From Pseudomonas turukhanskensis (GTDB taxonomy: Bacteria > Pseudomonadota > Gammaproteobacteria > Pseudomonadales > Pseudomonadaceae), in NCBI RefSeq assembly GCF_027922365.1, contig NZ_BSFN01000012.1, forward strand, positions 1-64,000: DNA of 64,000 nt. The letters are read 5' to 3'. This document shows, in pieces, positions 44,991 to 52,647 of the stretch. The translations under genes and the position numbers were made by a program. How positions within the stretch are numbered: the stretch's first letter is position 1; every line of letters starts with the position of its first letter. Below the pieces are notes generated by a model. The model saw nothing but the letters and a program-made list of their open reading frames with translations. It was not told the origin of the DNA and searched no databases.

Positions 44991-46361
44991 TTATCTGGAC
45001 GCCTTGCGCCGCAACGCCGCCGGGCTGAAGTTCGAATCATCCGGCGACGGCTTGCTGAAGTCCGCCGTGCCCGGTTCTTCGTTATCCAGCCATTGCACGC
45101 TATAGCGCCGTGCCTGCAGGTCATGGAAGGTATCCAGCGCGGTCCACACCGCCGGCAGCTCGTAGAAGCTTTTCAGGTAGGCCATCGACACCCGCCACAA
45201 TTCGCCACGGCCGTCATACTGGTCCACCACCGCAGCGCCCCAGCTGTCTTCGTCGAGGAACAAGGTGCGCTTGGAGTAGATATGCCGTGCGCCGGCCTTC
45301 AGCTTGCCTTCCACCACCCACACCCGGTGCAATTCGTAACGGGTGTATTTGGGGTTGATATGGCCAGGCTTGAGCAGGTCTTCGTATTTCACCTCGGGGC
45401 TGGTAAGCAGGTAGTTGTTGTAGGGAATGTAGATTTCCTTCTTGCCGACCAGGGTCCAGTCGTAGCGGTCCGGCGCACCGTTGTACATGTCGGTGTCATC
45501 GGCGGTTTTCAGGCCATCGGAGGCTTCGATTGGCGTGTCGTAGGCCAGGGTGGGCGCACGGCGGACGCGGCGCTGGCCGGGGTTGTAGCCCCAGGCTTGG
45601 CGCGGTTCTTTCACCTGGTCGAGCATCTCTTGCACCAGCGCACCGTTACCGGCCAGACGCGCCGGCGCCGTGGTGAAGGTCATGTAATAGAACAGCGTGT
45701 TGTTCAGTTCGCTGTAGTTGCTCTTGGGGTTGTAGAAGCGAAACAGGGCTTCGTCTTGCGAGGTCACCAGCGAGTATTGGCCGTTGCGCTGCACGCCGGC
45801 CTCGGCGGAGCGGCGGATCACGTAGGTGCCGCGGTAGCGCACGATATGGTTCCACACCGCTTCCACGCCGCTTTGCGGAATGGGAAAGGGAATGCCGCCA
45901 TAGGCATCGGCAAAACCGTTACCGCCGTCGAGCACCTTGGCGGAGGTGGCGTTGTTGAAGGTGTTGTCGTAGATCCATTGCGGTGCAGAGCCGGTGCGGT
46001 GGCTCGGGTAGACCGGCATCTGGAAGGTTTCCGGGTAGGCATTGAACAACGCGATCTGCCCCGCCGTGAGGTTGGCTTTGTATTGCTCCAGATTGGCCTT
46101 GGTAATGGTGAATTGCGGCTTCTCGCCGGCAAACGGATCGACGTGGTGCGCGCCCGGGCCTTTGTAGCCAGCAGGCGCCTGGGTCATGCCGCCGGTCCAG
46201 GCTGGAATGGTGCCGGCGGCGTTGCCGGCCTTCTCGGCGCCAAAGGGCGTCAGGGTGGTTTTCAGCGTGGCGGCTTGCTGCGCGGAAACGCCGGCCAGGC
46301 TATCGGTGGTGCCCAGGGCCAGCACAATGGCCGCGAGCAGCAGTGAGCTCTTATTCAACAT
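44991..46361 (-). CDS. DUF1329 outer-membrane-associated protein
   Basis: A 456-residue DUF1329 protein. A Sec signal peptide covers about 1-23 (cleavage SLAG or near). Family features are FGAEKAGNAAGTIPAWTGG near the mature start, the YPSHRTGSAPQWIYDNT segment, and the Tyr/Trp-rich C-terminal half (YLLTSPEVKYEDLLKPGHINP, RYELHRVWVVEGKLK). The fold is thought to resemble LolB-type lipid-binding barrels. It follows the DUF1302 gene by 28 bp, the usual pairing. Such pairs often sit beside RND transporters that move hydrophobic compounds; none is present here. TGGAGAA precedes the ATG. Confidence 0.9.
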   Translation of the reverse strand: MLNKSSLLLAAIVLALGTTDSLAGVSAQQAATLKTTLTPFGAEKAGNAAGTIPAWTGGMTQAPAGYKGPGAHHVDPFAGEKPQFTITKANLEQYKANLTAGQIALFNAYPETFQMPVYPSHRTGSAPQWIYDNTFNNATSAKVLDGGNGFADAYGGIPFPIPQSGVEAVWNHIVRYRGTYVIRRSAEAGVQRNGQYSLVTSQDEALFRFYNPKSNYSELNNTLFYYMTFTTAPARLAGNGALVQEMLDQVKEPRQAWGYNPGQRRVRRAPTLAYDTPIEASDGLKTADDTDMYNGAPDRYDWTLVGKKEIYIPYNNYLLTSPEVKYEDLLKPGHINPKYTRYELHRVWVVEGKLKAGARHIYSKRTLFLDEDSWGAAVVDQYDGRGELWRVSMAYLKSFYELPAVWTALDTFHDLQARRYSVQWLDNEEPGTADFSKPSPDDSNFSPAALRRKASR

Positions 46362-46389
46362 GCACGGTTCTCCAGAATTCTGTCAGGCA

Positions 46390-48330
46390 TCAAAACGAGT
46401 ACTTGGCGCTTAACGACACGTTGTCGCGGTCGCGCATCGAGTTGTTCTGGCCGGCGCCGTAGTACTCGGTGTACTGCAGCCCTACTTCGAAAGCGTTCAG
46501 GTAGCTGGCATCCATCCCCAGGGTGTACGCCTTGCGCCCTTCGATAAAGTTGCCGGTACGGTCGGAGTTGCCTTGGAAGTCGTCCTGGTACACCACGTAC
46601 GGGGACAATTTCACCCCGGCGTACACATCGTTCCAGCTACCGGAGAGCAGCAAGGTGTAGCCGTAGCTGTCGCGGCTGATCTGGTCGGAGTCGCTGTTGC
46701 CGCCGACATAGGCCTTGTCGGTGGTGCTGGCGAATTTGCGCGTGCTGCCATCAAACGCGGTGTAGCTCAGGCTGCTGCCACGGATATGTTGTGAGGCGAT
46801 TTCCGCCACGCCCATCACCGAGTCGAAGCTCACCAGCGGCCCGAAGTTGTAGATGGTGGAAAGCGAGATGTTGTAGGTCTCGGCGCGCTCGTAGTTTTCG
46901 AACAGCGAAGAGCGGCACAGTTGTTTGCCGGACACGGCGGCGCACGCCTGGTCGCCAGCGACGTTGCTGTCCAGCAGCGGCGAGCCGAGCACGCCCTGGG
47001 TAAGCAGGTCGCCTAGCAGGTCGTCGGTGGCGGAAATGCTGATGGGCGCGTTCGGCCGGTAGGCCACTTCACCGGAGAACGAGGCATCACCGACCGTGGT
47101 GTTGAAGCTGAAGCCGTACATGCGGATATCTTCCACATAGTCGCGGCGTGCTTCGGCGTTACTGGCCAGGTCGAGGGTGGCAATCGCTCCGGCGCCCGGC
47201 CCGGCAATACCGCCCAGGGTGGTCAAATCCACACCGTTGTAGCGGGTCAGGTCGATGGCGATCTGCGGTTCCTTGGCATGGTAGTTAACGAAGTAAAAAC
47301 CGAACTCGGTGGAGTTCAGCTCCTCGGCGATGTAGCGGAATGACACGCCGAACTGGCCGCTGTCATCGGCTTCGATGTCTTTGCCGATATTGGCCACTTT
47401 AAACACGCCAGTGGCTGGATTCAGGTAAGCGTTTGCGCCTTTGGGACCCTGGCCCAGCAGGCCGGGCGCGAGGCCAAGAATGGCGTTGTAGCCAACCATG
47501 GCCGGCGCCAGTGCCGCTTCGGTTGTGTAAGCCGTATTGCCGCCTTCGGCGAACAGGTCGGTATCACCGAAATAGGTGCCGGCCGGGTCCAGTTGGGTTT
47601 CTTTCCATTTCCACTGGTAGAAGGCTTCCATGGACAGGTCGTCGGTGAGGCCGACGTTGAAGCTGAACGCTTCCATGGGCACCAGCACTTCTTTGAGCTC
47701 GGAGCCCGGCAGGTGGAATTTGGCCGCATCCACCGGGTTTACGGTGTTCACGCCACCGCGGTAGAACACGCCCTCGCCCCAGCTGATGACCTGGCGACCG
47801 ACCTTGGCGGCCAGCGGTTTTTCGTAGATATCCCAATTGCCGTACAGATACGCGTCGAGAATCTGCGCCTTGCGACCGGCGTTATGGCGGGTGTCTTCGG
47901 TGAATTCGTTGTCGTTGGGGAAGTTCTGGCTGGGGCGCTCGACACCGTCGGTGGTGCCGTAATAGTCGTTGCGCTTGTCCATGATCTGCGTGTCGTAGAA
48001 CGCGGTGCCGCGCACGAACAGGCCGTAATTCTGGTACTTGGCCGACAGGTCGGAGGTGGCTTTGTAGACTTCGGAAACCAGGCCCGTGTCGAAGTTGCGG
48101 TTGCCGTCATCGGCGTTGATATCGGTGATATTGCTCTTGTCGCGGCCTTGCACGCGCCACATCGAGCCATAAGAAAGGGTGGTATCCAACGAGCCGGTTA
48201 CCTCGTTGTCGGCGAAGCTGAATTCAGCCCCTTGCACCGTCCCTGCCACCAACAATGGCAGCAGCGCCAATGCCGCTCCTGCCTGCCATGGGCGCACTTT
48301 CAACCTGGAAAAGCACACACGTGTGTTCAT
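46390..48330 (-). CDS. DUF1302 outer membrane beta-barrel protein
   Basis: A 646-residue DUF1302 protein, a large outer membrane barrel partner of DUF1329. A signal peptide covers about 1-35 (basic start, LALLPLLVAGTVQGAEF). The mature part begins FSFADNEVTGSLDTTLSYG and contains strands and loops ending in SLSAKYSF, a barrel-assembly C-terminus. ATG 48330 has AAGGAG 8 bp upstream; a TTG two codons before is rejected. First gene of a two-gene operon. Probably involved in handling hydrophobic substrates; no substrate can be read from the sequence. Confidence 0.9.
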   Translation of the reverse strand: MNTRVCFSRLKVRPWQAGAALALLPLLVAGTVQGAEFSFADNEVTGSLDTTLSYGSMWRVQGRDKSNITDINADDGNRNFDTGLVSEVYKATSDLSAKYQNYGLFVRGTAFYDTQIMDKRNDYYGTTDGVERPSQNFPNDNEFTEDTRHNAGRKAQILDAYLYGNWDIYEKPLAAKVGRQVISWGEGVFYRGGVNTVNPVDAAKFHLPGSELKEVLVPMEAFSFNVGLTDDLSMEAFYQWKWKETQLDPAGTYFGDTDLFAEGGNTAYTTEAALAPAMVGYNAILGLAPGLLGQGPKGANAYLNPATGVFKVANIGKDIEADDSGQFGVSFRYIAEELNSTEFGFYFVNYHAKEPQIAIDLTRYNGVDLTTLGGIAGPGAGAIATLDLASNAEARRDYVEDIRMYGFSFNTTVGDASFSGEVAYRPNAPISISATDDLLGDLLTQGVLGSPLLDSNVAGDQACAAVSGKQLCRSSLFENYERAETYNISLSTIYNFGPLVSFDSVMGVAEIASQHIRGSSLSYTAFDGSTRKFASTTDKAYVGGNSDSDQISRDSYGYTLLLSGSWNDVYAGVKLSPYVVYQDDFQGNSDRTGNFIEGRKAYTLGMDASYLNAFEVGLQYTEYYGAGQNNSMRDRDNVSLSAKYSF

Positions 48331-48610
48331 CGACAACGCTCCTTATCGGCCAAGATTATTCGGGCAGCTGCTTACGGCCACCCTGTTTTTATTCGTCTCT
48401 CGGCTGCTGTGGGCAGGCGTGCACATCGCCTTGTGTTGCCCGCAGCAGAAACTCCATCGCCCCCATGCAGCATCACCGTGGTGGATGAGCACCTATGGTC
48501 AATTGGTACGATAGTGCAGGCAAAGTAACAAAGTGTTGCCTCGCTGCCAACCGGTGCAAGGAAATTAGCAGGCGCGAGGGAATCGGCGAGGCCTTGGCTT
48601 AACGCGCACC

Positions 48611-48673
48611 GTAGGATGGGTAGAGCCCGTCGATCGCGTAACGATGGGTTTCGCTGCGCTCTACCCATCCTAC
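48611..48673. repeat. Palindromic GTAGGATGGGTAGAGC repeat
   Basis: GTAGGATGGGTAGAGC pairs with GCTCTACCCATCCTAC around a 31-nt interior. It lies in the 398-bp gap 48331-48728 between the divergent ends of two minus-strand units. Apart from this, the next terminator and the DUF1302 promoter region, nothing else is seen there. Confidence 0.75.
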
Positions 48674-48679
48674 GAATAC

Positions 48680-48711
48680 AAAAAAGCCCGAGGCGCGTGG
48701 CGGCTCGGGCT
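48680..48711 (-). terminator. Terminator of the DUF3859 gene
   Basis: On the minus strand AGCCCGAG...CTCGGGCT is followed by TTTTTT. It lies 18 bp after the stop codon. Confidence 0.8.
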
Positions 48712-48728
48712 GGGTGGAGCGCAAGGGT

Positions 48729-49196
48729 TTACTGCACCGTAAAGGATTTTTGCGCCAGCAGGCGGTCCCCCTGAAACACCATAAAGCGCCACTCGCCTTT
48801 GGCCATTTCGCTGTACTCGCTGAATTCGTAGGCCATCACGTCTTGCGGCGCGCCGACCACCAGTTTCTGCTCGACCACCAGCTTGTCATGACGGCCATCG
48901 GCCGACTGAATGCCAGGGGTGAGGTACAGCAGGGTCAGCGGGGTGTCGTCGGCTTTCTTGTTCACCAGGGTATAGCGAATGCCGAACTTGGTGCCTAGCT
49001 TGGCCGGAATCACATCCGTGTTATGGATGGTTTGCTGAGCTCGGGTAAGTACGCGCTCGCCAGGTTGCAGGTCTTTGGCCGAGGTTTCGAAAATACCGAA
49101 TTCCACCGGGCCATCCACGCGCACTTCGGCTACGGCCACTTGGCTCAAACCACACAGCAGCAGTGCCGCCAGCGAACTCATACGGATGACTTGCAT
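48729..49196 (-). CDS. DUF3859 secreted protein
   Basis: A 155-residue periplasmic protein. The signal peptide is MQVIRMSSLAALLLCGLSQ then VAVA-E. The mature part is one beta-rich DUF3859 domain: VEFGIFETSA near the start, FGIRYTLVNKK, then EWRFMVFQGDRLLAQKSFTV at the C-terminus, resembling an immunoglobulin-like fold. ATG 49196 has AAGGAG upstream and gives a clean signal peptide; a longer frame from 49241 is rejected. Own terminator. Function unknown. Confidence 0.8.
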   Translation of the reverse strand: MQVIRMSSLAALLLCGLSQVAVAEVRVDGPVEFGIFETSAKDLQPGERVLTRAQQTIHNTDVIPAKLGTKFGIRYTLVNKKADDTPLTLLYLTPGIQSADGRHDKLVVEQKLVVGAPQDVMAYEFSEYSEMAKGEWRFMVFQGDRLLAQKSFTVQ

Positions 49197-49283
49197 ATCG
49201 CGCTCCTTGATTGGGGATCGCGAGAGCTTATGACGCAGCAATGACAGTCTGATGACAGGTTTTCAGCAAGGCTGAGCGAAGGC

Positions 49284-50297
49284 TTATTTCAGCTTACGCG
49301 GCAGCACATTCAAAAAATTATCCCGCGCAACGTTCTGCGCCACATCCGCTGGCAAGGCGTCCAGAAACGGGTCGAAGCCATGCATCTGCTCGCCAATGCT
49401 GCCGAACTTGCCGACCACATCGGAGCCCAGCATAAAGCGGTCGGGAAAACGTTTCACCAACGCCAGCCACTCGCCGTCCGGCTTGCCATTGTCGTCGAGC
49501 AAGTACGGCTTCAGCACGCTCCAGGACAGATCGATATACAAGTTGGGGTACGCCTCAAGCATGCGTTCCAGCGTCGGCCGTACGAAGTCCAGCTGGGTTT
49601 GATGGCGGTGCAACTCCAGGCTCGTGCCGGCGTGGGCCCAGATGAAGCGAGTGTGTGGATGGTTGCGCAGCGGCCCTTCCACCTCGGCCAGGTACAACGG
49701 GTTTTTCTCGCGCTTGGAGGTGATGTTGCTATGCAGCAGCACCGGCATATCGTGTTCGGCCGCCAGGTGGTAGACGCGCGCCATGGCCTCGTTGTTGGCC
49801 CGTGGCGTGTCGCCGGAGGTGATGGCGGTCAGGTCGTCGTGGCGGGTGAAGACCTCGCCAATGCCTTGCCATAAACCGGGGTAGAGTTTGAGCAGGCGTT
49901 CGATATGGGCGTCGGCATTCTTGTCCACCGGGTTGAAGCCGGAAATAAATGGGTGAAAGCGCGCGCGCTCTTTGTCGTTCAAATCGCCGAGCGCGGCTGC
50001 GACATAAAAATCAGTGGCGCTGTACCAATAGGCGTCGGCATCGTCGCCAGCGTAGTAGCGCGGGCGCTTGGGTTCGTCTTCGTGCCATTTCTTGGCCAGC
50101 GGAATGCCGGTGATCATCACGTGGTCGACGCGGTTGGCGTCCATCTGCTTGATCAGCTCGGCCATGCCTTCGGTTTCCTGAAAGAAATCGACGTAGTGCA
50201 GGTGGCCATCGGTGTAGTGGTAGTTGCGGGCCTGGCCGCTGGTGGCGAGGGTCAGGCCGGTGAGGAGTATGGCAATGCGCGTGAGGAAAATGGACAA
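49284..50297 (-). CDS. Secreted amidohydrolase-family (TIM-barrel metal hydrolase) protein
   Basis: A 337-residue protein with a signal peptide (residues 1-23, cleavage near SGQA-R) and an amidohydrolase-2 type barrel. Probable metal ligands are the first-strand DGHLHY (His-x-His), a later His in LLHSN, a His in IWAHAGTS, and the Asp in MLGSDVV. It is therefore a likely periplasmic metal-dependent hydrolase. The start is TTG at 50297, supported by AGGGAG about 8 bp upstream and by the signal peptide directly following; no ATG is in a usable position. Substrate not known. Confidence 0.8.
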   Translation of the reverse strand: MSIFLTRIAILLTGLTLATSGQARNYHYTDGHLHYVDFFQETEGMAELIKQMDANRVDHVMITGIPLAKKWHEDEPKRPRYYAGDDADAYWYSATDFYVAAALGDLNDKERARFHPFISGFNPVDKNADAHIERLLKLYPGLWQGIGEVFTRHDDLTAITSGDTPRANNEAMARVYHLAAEHDMPVLLHSNITSKREKNPLYLAEVEGPLRNHPHTRFIWAHAGTSLELHRHQTQLDFVRPTLERMLEAYPNLYIDLSWSVLKPYLLDDNGKPDGEWLALVKRFPDRFMLGSDVVGKFGSIGEQMHGFDPFLDALPADVAQNVARDNFLNVLPRKLK

Positions 50298-50403
50298 CGG
50301 TTCGCTCCCTGAAAATGCCTGCCAAGCATAGACCCTAAGCTAGTCTTGCAGGTTCAGGTAAGCCCTATCAGGATGTCTGCTTCGCCACTCTCAGAGAGCC
50401 GTC

Positions 50404-50805
50404 ATGACCATCACCGTCACCAGTCAGTCCGCCACCAGCTATCGCCATACCATCCAGATCGCCGAATTGGCGCCGCTGTTGACCGATATGCCGACCGAAC
50501 TTGGCGGCGAAAGTGCGGCGCCCGATCCCCACGATTATTTCGACACCGCCCTCGGCGCCTGTAAGGCCCTGACCGTCACCCAATACGCCCGCGCCCGTGG
50601 CATGCCGCTCAGCGGTATTGAGGTGGCCGTCAGCCGCGATAACAGCAAGGAACGCGAAGGCCACTACACGCTCAACGTAACCCTGACCTTGCAAGGCGAG
50701 CTCAGCGAGGAACAGCGGGCCAAGTTACTGACGATTGCCGACAAATGCCCGGTGCACAAGCTGATGACCAGCACCGAAGTCCACGTTGAAACGCAGCTTG
50801 GGTAA
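50404..50805 (+). CDS. OsmC-family peroxide reductase-like protein
   Basis: A 133-residue OsmC/Ohr-fold protein. The two redox cysteines are visible as GACKALT (about C58) and KCPVHK (about C115), with the family's long central helix between them. It is of the YhfA/OsmC-like branch rather than Ohr. Likely reduces organic hydroperoxides in the cytosol. The pirin gene starts 6 bp after the stop, so the two form an operon. Confidence 0.88.
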   Translation: MTITVTSQSATSYRHTIQIAELAPLLTDMPTELGGESAAPDPHDYFDTALGACKALTVTQYARARGMPLSGIEVAVSRDNSKEREGHYTLNVTLTLQGELSEEQRAKLLTIADKCPVHKLMTSTEVHVETQLG

Positions 50806-50811
50806 CGCGCC

Positions 50812-51675
50812 ATGGCCAGCCCGATTCTGATTCGCCCGCGCCCGGAAGATGTCGAAGGGCAACCCATTCTGCGGCCCCTGCCCTCGGCCCAATGCCGCAG
50901 CGTCGGGCCCTTTGTATTCTTCGACCATATTCTCAGCAACCGCTATACGCCGGGCACCGGCATGAACGTACGCCAGCATCCGCATATCGGCCTGTCGACC
51001 TTGAGCTACCTGTTCGAAGGCGCGCTGATCCACAAGGACAGCCTGGGCTCCGACCAGCAGGTGGCGGCCGGCGACGTGAGCTATATGACTGCAGGCTCAG
51101 GCGTCGCTCACGTGGAGCGCACTCCGGCCGAGCTGTGGCAGAGCGGCTCGCAGTTGCATGGTTTGCAGCTGTGGTTGGCGCTGCCCAAACACCTGGAACA
51201 GGGCAGCCCCAGCTACAGCCACCACACAGCAGCCGAGCTGCCGGAAAGCGAGGCCTTGGGCGTGCGTATCCGCTTGGTGGCAGGTGAAGGGTTCTGCCTG
51301 AAATCGCCGGTGCCGGTGCCCACCCCTACCCTGCTCGCGGATATCCATATGAGCACCGGCGCGGCGCAGTTTATTGCCGCTGAACACGAGCAGCGGGCGC
51401 TGTACCTTGTCAGTGGCGAAGCGCGCTTGGAGGACGAACCCTTGGCGGTGCAGAGCATGCTGGTATTGCCGGCAGGTGTTACTTACACGCTGTTCGCCGA
51501 GAGCGATTGCCACGTAATCATGGTGGGCGGTGAAGCGCTGGATGGGCCACGGCGGATGAATTGGAATTTTGTTGCCAGCGACTCGGCGTTGATCGACAAG
51601 GCGCGGGAGAAATGGGCGGCGCGGGATTGGCCGACGGTGGCGGGGGAAACGGAGCGGATTGAGTTGCCGCGTTAG
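50812..51675 (+). CDS. Pirin family protein
   Basis: A 287-residue bicupin protein of the pirin family. The N-terminal cupin carries the metal ligand region RQHPHIGLSTLSYLFEG with HKDSLG and the later E (AHVERTPAE). The second cupin is degenerate. Bacterial pirins are associated with quercetin oxidation or redox regulation. Paired with an OsmC gene, a stress-response context. Starts 6 bp after osmC. Confidence 0.9.
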   Translation: MASPILIRPRPEDVEGQPILRPLPSAQCRSVGPFVFFDHILSNRYTPGTGMNVRQHPHIGLSTLSYLFEGALIHKDSLGSDQQVAAGDVSYMTAGSGVAHVERTPAELWQSGSQLHGLQLWLALPKHLEQGSPSYSHHTAAELPESEALGVRIRLVAGEGFCLKSPVPVPTPTLLADIHMSTGAAQFIAAEHEQRALYLVSGEARLEDEPLAVQSMLVLPAGVTYTLFAESDCHVIMVGGEALDGPRRMNWNFVASDSALIDKAREKWAARDWPTVAGETERIELPR

Positions 51676-51685
51676 GTAGGCAGAC

Positions 51686-51736
51686 GTAGGGCGAATATCG
51701 GCGCAGACGATATCCGCGATGCGGATATTCGCCCTA
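51686..51736. repeat. Palindromic repeat (TAGGGCGAATATC family), short copy
   Basis: GTAGGGCGAATATC pairs with GATATTCGCCCTAC around a GATATCC centre. It lies between the convergent pirin and dienelactone hydrolase genes. Confidence 0.75.
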
Positions 51737-51749
51737 CGACCGTCGGTCG

Positions 51750-52472
51750 TTACAGCACTTCTTTGAGCAAATGCGCCATGGTGTTGAACGCCCGCTCGCT
51801 AACCACGGGGTTGTATTTCATCATCGGCATATTGTCGGCCTTGGGGTCGGTGAACGAGTGCACCGCGCCGCCGTAGCTCACCAGTTGCCAGTCCACACCG
51901 GCTGCGTCCATCTCGGCTTCGAAGGCCGGCAGTTGCTCTTTGGGTACCAGCGGATCAGCCGCGCCGTGCAGTACCAGCACCTTGCCTTGGATGTTGTTGG
52001 CATCGGCGGTGTTAGGGGTGTCGAGGGTGCCGTGGAAAGAGACGGCGGCTTTAACCGGCGCGCCATCGCGGGCCAGTTCCAGGGCGCAGCAGCCGCCAAA
52101 GCAGAAACCGAACACCGCCAGTTTGTCGCTGGCTACTGCCGCATGTGTCTGGCTTTGCAGGGTGGCGAGGCTGGCCTGCATGCGTTTGCGCAACAGCGCG
52201 CGGTCGTTTTTCAACGGCATCATGGCGGCAGCGGCTTGTTCGTTGCCGTTGGGGCGTACTTCGGCGCCGTAGATGTCGGCGACCAGCACCACGTAATCCT
52301 TGCCCGCGGCTTTCTTGGCCAGGTCGATGGCGCCGCCGGTGACGCCCATCCAGTTCGGTGCCAATAACAGGCCCGGGCGGGCGCTGGTGACGCTGGCATC
52401 GAACACCAGTTGGCCTTCGTAGGCTTGGCCGTCAACGCTGTACGCCACGGGAATAACGGTGAAATCGCTCAT
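51750..52472 (-). CDS. Dienelactone hydrolase family protein
   Basis: A 240-residue alpha/beta-hydrolase of the DLH family. The nucleophile is Cys in FGFCFGGCCAL (Gly-x-Cys-x-Gly). The acid is in HGAADPLVP and the His in YGGAVHSFTDP, matching the Cys-Asp-His triad of dienelactone hydrolases. Cytosolic. AGGAG precedes the ATG. The position next to htpG is conserved in Pseudomonas; the physiological substrate is not clear. Confidence 0.9.
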   Translation of the reverse strand: MSDFTVIPVAYSVDGQAYEGQLVFDASVTSARPGLLLAPNWMGVTGGAIDLAKKAAGKDYVVLVADIYGAEVRPNGNEQAAAAMMPLKNDRALLRKRMQASLATLQSQTHAAVASDKLAVFGFCFGGCCALELARDGAPVKAAVSFHGTLDTPNTADANNIQGKVLVLHGAADPLVPKEQLPAFEAEMDAAGVDWQLVSYGGAVHSFTDPKADNMPMMKYNPVVSERAFNTMAHLLKEVL

Positions 52473-52498
52473 TACTCACTCCTATTGGTTGGGGATTT

Positions 52499-52577
52499 TG
52501 TAGGAGCCAGCTTGCTGGCGAACTGTGCAAACTTCGATTGCGACGTTTGCAGGATTCGCGACCAAGGTCGCTCCTAC
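52499..52577. repeat. REP element with mixed halves
   Basis: TGTAGGAGCCAGCTTGCTGGCGAA at the left is the same unit as in the 16-kb palindrome. The right half (ATTCGCGACCAAGGTCGCTCCTACGG) is a different REP subtype, so outer bases pair while inner hairpins differ. Confidence 0.65.
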
Positions 52578-52609
52578 GGGCAATGCGTGGTGGTGAAAGC
52601 GCAAAAGAC

Positions 52610-52632
52610 AAAACCCGCCGAAGCGGGTTTTG
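52610..52632 (-). terminator. Terminator of htpG
   Basis: AAAACCCGC-TTCG-GCGGGTTTT on the minus strand is followed by GTCTTTT. It starts about 15 bp behind the htpG stop codon. Confidence 0.8.
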
Positions 52633-52647
52633 TTTTCACTCTAGTCG

